Shown in pieces: positions 6,027 to 8,419 of a stretch of 8,419 bases of DNA. The position numbers and the translations under genes were made by a program. Source of the DNA: Nitrospinota bacterium (GTDB taxonomy: Bacteria > JADFOP01 > DATKYB01). The number at the start of each line of letters is the position of its first letter. The stretch's first letter is position 1. Location of the stretch: assembly GCA_035528715.1 (NCBI GenBank), contig DATKYB010000085.1, positions 1 to 8,419 of the forward strand, given 5' to 3'. The notes under the pieces are model-generated. The model did no database searches, was not told the DNA's origin, and saw only the letters and a program-made list of their open reading frames with translations.

Positions 6027-7184
6027 TCATTTTTTACGGGGTATCAGGACTTTGCAAAGAAACCTCAGGGATTCTTTTGGTATGAGAAAGGCCATTTGAA
6101 AGAGACGCAGAATATATAAGAGGGGTATTGAAGATAGTCTATAAAAACCAAAGACTTGAGAAAGAACTGCGGGTCTGGGAAAGAGAAGTTCAAAAAGATA
6201 CTTTAACTTATGAGATTTTTTGGGGATTCCGTAAATGAATAATAATTCACCATATCTTTCAATCTTTTCATTTTTTAAAAGGAAGTTTAAAGTCCTTTTC
6301 TCTAAATAACTCCATTTCATATTTTTATTAAATACAAAATCAGGGATAGGGCTGTTCATTTTTTTCTTCAAATACAAAAGGGAATAATAAAGAGGTCTGG
6401 TGAGATTGAATAATTCTGCCCTTTGCAATAATTTATCCCAGTTCAGATTATCCTTATTTTGGTTGATAATTTCATTCATATCAACAAACCATATAAGCTG
6501 AGCATAGGAATGTTTCAGAGAGTGGAGGGAGAGGGTAAGAATATTATCATAGGGGGAAAGGCATAAGACATTGGGATAATGGTTTTCTATGGATCTAGCA
6601 TCTTTCCAAATTTCTTCATCGTTTATTTTTACGGCATATCCTCGAGACCTTATTCTTGATACATTAAAAAGACTTGTGTGTATATCCAAATTGATTGAAT
6701 CTTTTAGATATCTATCAGGGTAAAAGGGGAGAGGAAAGAAGTCATTTTTTTTTAGTATCTTACATATTTTTTCGTAGTGATCATGTTTTATAAATATATC
6801 TATATCATCAAAGTATCTAAGCCCTATATCGCTGTAGATAGTTTTTAAAAATGTAGAACCTCTAAGGAGGATTATGGGGATATGGCTCTCATTAAGATAT
6901 TTTAAAAGGCTATCTAACTCTTTTAAGATAACCATATTTTTAGCTAAATTTTGGTAGTACATCCGTTCTAATTCTTTGAATTCTTTTTGGGGAGGTGTTT
7001 CAATTTGAGAATTCTTTAAGCTCTTATAAAGAAAACCAAAGAGGCCCTCTGTGAGAGATCTGTTGATGAGATATTCCCAGTTAAGATTTTTTAGATTGAA
7101 TTCTTTTATTCTTTGTTTAGCGTTGTTATCTAAATTTACTTGAGAACAGAGAAGTAATAGATTATTTTCTTGAGTCCAAGCCAT
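6027..7184 (-). CDS. NTP_transf_5 family nucleotidyltransferase
   Basis: A 385-residue soluble protein of the uncharacterised nucleotidyltransferase family (NTP_transf_5, Pfam PF14907), a branch of the polymerase-beta-like fold. The family's signature is present in order: IILLRGSTFL (104-113; most members have a KG, here RG), then GLRYFDDIDIFIK (121-133) with the metal-binding aspartates D127 and D129, then LDIHTSLF (166-173), then the helix HSLKHSYAQLIWFVDMNEII (221-240). The C-terminal tail (LLFPRP, 333-338, then a hydrophobic run) is also usual for the family. The chemistry is presumed to be nucleotidyl transfer; no substrate is established. The ATG at 7184 lies inside the radical SAM gene, overlapping its end by 23 bases, with GGAA about 13 bases upstream, which suggests translational coupling. 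Relatives are often found near PqqD-like and peptide-modifying genes and in EPS regions, as here. Confidence 0.85.
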   Translation of the reverse strand: MAWTQENNLLLLCSQVNLDNNAKQRIKEFNLKNLNWEYLINRSLTEGLFGFLYKSLKNSQIETPPQKEFKELERMYYQNLAKNMVILKELDSLLKYLNESHIPIILLRGSTFLKTIYSDIGLRYFDDIDIFIKHDHYEKICKILKKNDFFPLPFYPDRYLKDSINLDIHTSLFNVSRIRSRGYAVKINDEEIWKDARSIENHYPNVLCLSPYDNILTLSLHSLKHSYAQLIWFVDMNEIINQNKDNLNWDKLLQRAELFNLTRPLYYSLLYLKKKMNSPIPDFVFNKNMKWSYLEKRTLNFLLKNEKIERYGELLFIYGIPKKSHKLKYLFELLFPRPAVLSQVFGFYRLSSIPLLYILRLFQMAFLIPKESLRFLCKVLIPRKK

Positions 7185-8280
7185 AGGCTATTTTTATTCC
7201 CATATTTTTTTCATAAAAAAGAGAAATATCTCTCATGAATTTTTGACAGTCTTTGTAACCAAAGCCCTCTGGATATCCATGAATTAGAGGAGGAATTCTG
7301 CACATACCGCATATGGATTTATAATAACAATTGAAACACTTTTTCGTTGGCTTCATCTTTTCTTTTAGCTTGTTCAGTGCTCTGTCTAATTGAGAAGAAT
7401 TTATACAGTTTTTTATGTTGTATGCGGGTAGGTCCATTTCGCAAACCACAAAGTCTCCATTTGCATTTACGTCAAAGCCATTTCCAGTAGCGCAGCCAAA
7501 GTAAGCGCTCTCAAAGAATATATCTTTTGCAGAAATTTTTTTAAAAGAAGACAATTCACCGATAAATCTCCAATCATTTTCGATAAATTTTAGTTTCTTG
7601 TTTGAATAACGAGTAGTCTCAAAAGCAGCTTTTAGGTAATCTTTCAAAGAGACTCTGATTTTATTAAAACTTTTTATTTTCTTTCGAATTTCTTTTTTCG
7701 GGCCTATTGAAAGGGGCTGCACCTCTATGGATATAACTGCATTGTATTTTTCCCCTATTTTGTTTATGAATTCATTAAATTTTATCATACCTTTTATATT
7801 ATTTTTATGAACAGTAACCTTAATAGAAGAATTAATTTTGCTTTTTATCAGTCTTTCAAAATTCAATAACACTTGGTTAAAATCTTTTCTCGTTAAGTGA
7901 TGTTCTTCTCTTAATCCGTCCATGCTTATGGCTATTTGAAAAAATCCTTTATTCAATTTGAAGAGTTTATGTGTATAAATCTCCTCTGGAATATAAAGAC
8001 CATTGCTTACCACAGAGACAAAGCAATTTTTTTTAATAATATATTCAATCAGTTTACTGACGTCTTTTTTCAAAAAAATCTCTCCACCAGCGAGGTGAAA
8101 AGAGATGTTGTGGCCTTTATATTTTTTTAAGAGAATATCTGTTAACTTAAACCAATCGTTAGTCTCTAATTCTTCTTTTGATTTTCTTGTTCTGACATAA
8201 CAATAAGAACAGGTCATATTACAATCTCTTGTTATCTCAAAACCTATGCAGATATCTTTCGAGAAGTCTTTTAGCTCCAT
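7162..8280 (-). CDS. Radical SAM/SPASM protein, probable peptide maturase
   Basis: A 372-residue enzyme with the radical SAM cluster motif CNMTCSYC (C20, C24, C27), which binds the 4Fe-4S cluster that cleaves S-adenosylmethionine. The SAM-contacting AGGE motif is at 64-67 and SMDG at 119-122. The C-terminal SPASM domain is complete: C263-x11-G275-x4-C280, then C315-x2-C318-x5-C324-x2-C327, then C345, enough to hold two auxiliary 4Fe-4S clusters (the x2 before C327 is one residue shorter than the usual x3). SPASM enzymes such as PqqE and AlbA modify peptides, by thioether, carbon-carbon or similar bonds; others activate sulfatases. A PqqD-like gene ends 13 bases upstream, which favours a peptide substrate. 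AAGGA overlapping that gene's stop codon, 10 bases before the ATG at 8280, is a plausible ribosome binding site. The actual reaction is unknown. Confidence 0.9.
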   Translation of the reverse strand: MELKDFSKDICIGFEITRDCNMTCSYCYVRTRKSKEELETNDWFKLTDILLKKYKGHNISFHLAGGEIFLKKDVSKLIEYIIKKNCFVSVVSNGLYIPEEIYTHKLFKLNKGFFQIAISMDGLREEHHLTRKDFNQVLLNFERLIKSKINSSIKVTVHKNNIKGMIKFNEFINKIGEKYNAVISIEVQPLSIGPKKEIRKKIKSFNKIRVSLKDYLKAAFETTRYSNKKLKFIENDWRFIGELSSFKKISAKDIFFESAYFGCATGNGFDVNANGDFVVCEMDLPAYNIKNCINSSQLDRALNKLKEKMKPTKKCFNCYYKSICGMCRIPPLIHGYPEGFGYKDCQKFMRDISLFYEKNMGIKIAYGLDSRK

Positions 8281-8293
8281 TTTTAAACAATCC

Positions 8294-8419
8294 TTAGTAA
8301 TTGTATGAAGTGACAGAAATTGTTCTTTGCAGTGCCTTGTCTAATGATTGAAATATACCTGGATATTTTCTACGTAGTTTTTTTGCTATCTGTAAAACTG
8401 ATGTTTTTCCATTACACTG
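8294..8419 (-). CDS. Probable PqqD-like protein (partial, N-terminal part missing)
   Basis: A frame open at the right edge gives the last 41 residues of a protein, ending at TAA (8294-8296). It contains CNGKTSVLQIAKKLRRKYP (residues 2-20 of the fragment), which resembles the late part of PqqD-family proteins, where a DGK/R-(T/S)-V--IA--L---Y pattern forms a winged-helix region. PqqD proteins are small chaperones (about 90 residues) that hand a precursor peptide to a radical SAM partner. The next gene, 13 bases away, is exactly such an enzyme. The NGKTS string is not read as a P-loop because it sits only about 36 residues from the C terminus. The assignment rests on a short fragment and context. 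Confidence 0.55.
   Translation of the reverse strand, partial: QCNGKTSVLQIAKKLRRKYPGIFQSLDKALQRTISVTSYNY

Noticed and set aside
7936-8130. Plus-strand open frame of 64 codons
   Set aside because: It is antisense to the radical SAM gene, within its conserved motifs.
8360-8419. NGKTS in the edge fragment as a P-loop ATPase
   Set aside because: The motif is only about 36 residues from the C terminus, leaving no room for the rest of a P-loop NTPase; the PqqD-like pattern fits length and context better.
1-8419. tRNA, rRNA, insertion sequence or attachment sites
   Set aside because: No cloverleaf-like sequence, transposase frame or terminal inverted repeats were recognised; the only dispersed repeat seen is the 53-bp pair.

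Overview
The window is an AT-rich stretch (about one third G+C by eye) in which every credible gene lies on the minus strand, so the biological order runs from high to low coordinates. It looks like part of an exopolysaccharide (EPS) or capsule locus from a Gram-negative bacterium. An outer-membrane polysaccharide exporter, a chain-length regulator fused to a bacterial tyrosine kinase (BY-kinase), and a Wzy/O-antigen-ligase-like membrane protein occur in succession. The lineage cannot be fixed from the sequence; the AT-richness, poly-A translation leaders and mixed domain architecture would suit an uncultured, non-model Gram-negative phylum.

Right part (8419 to 6027): the 3' end of a probable PqqD-like small protein, then a radical SAM/SPASM enzyme, then a nucleotidyltransferase of the NTP_transf_5 family. 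They form a tight unit, with a 13-nt gap and then a 23-nt overlap. PqqD plus a SPASM radical SAM enzyme is the usual core of a ribosomal-peptide maturation system. No precursor peptide is visible here; it may lie beyond the right edge.

Middle part (6026 to 1080): a good sigma70-type promoter with operator-like dyads precedes a 760-residue protein. Its N-terminal half is a seven-repeat FG-GAP/VCBS propeller and its C-terminal half is a Wza-type exporter (Poly_export plus two SLBB-like domains). The 820-residue Wzz/BY-kinase protein follows and carries an unusual extra C-terminal membrane segment. The exporter half of the first gene is bracketed by a 53-bp imperfect direct repeat (46/53 identical). 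One copy lies at the propeller/exporter junction. The other lies just after the stop codon, where it also supplies a promoter-like sequence for the kinase gene.

Left part (1079 to 1): a 392-bp gap holds a possible promoter, a Fur-like dyad, several competing inverted repeats, a terminator-like hairpin and a doubtful 33-codon ORF. It could be a structured leader for the last gene, a Wzy/O-antigen-ligase-like polytopic protein cut by the left edge.

How the parts probably work together (inference): the Wzy-like protein polymerises or ligates glycan, the Wzz/BY-kinase sets chain length and couples to export, and the propeller-exporter fusion forms the outer-membrane channel. The PqqD/radical SAM/nucleotidyltransferase unit is a neighbouring module whose link to the polysaccharide is unproven.
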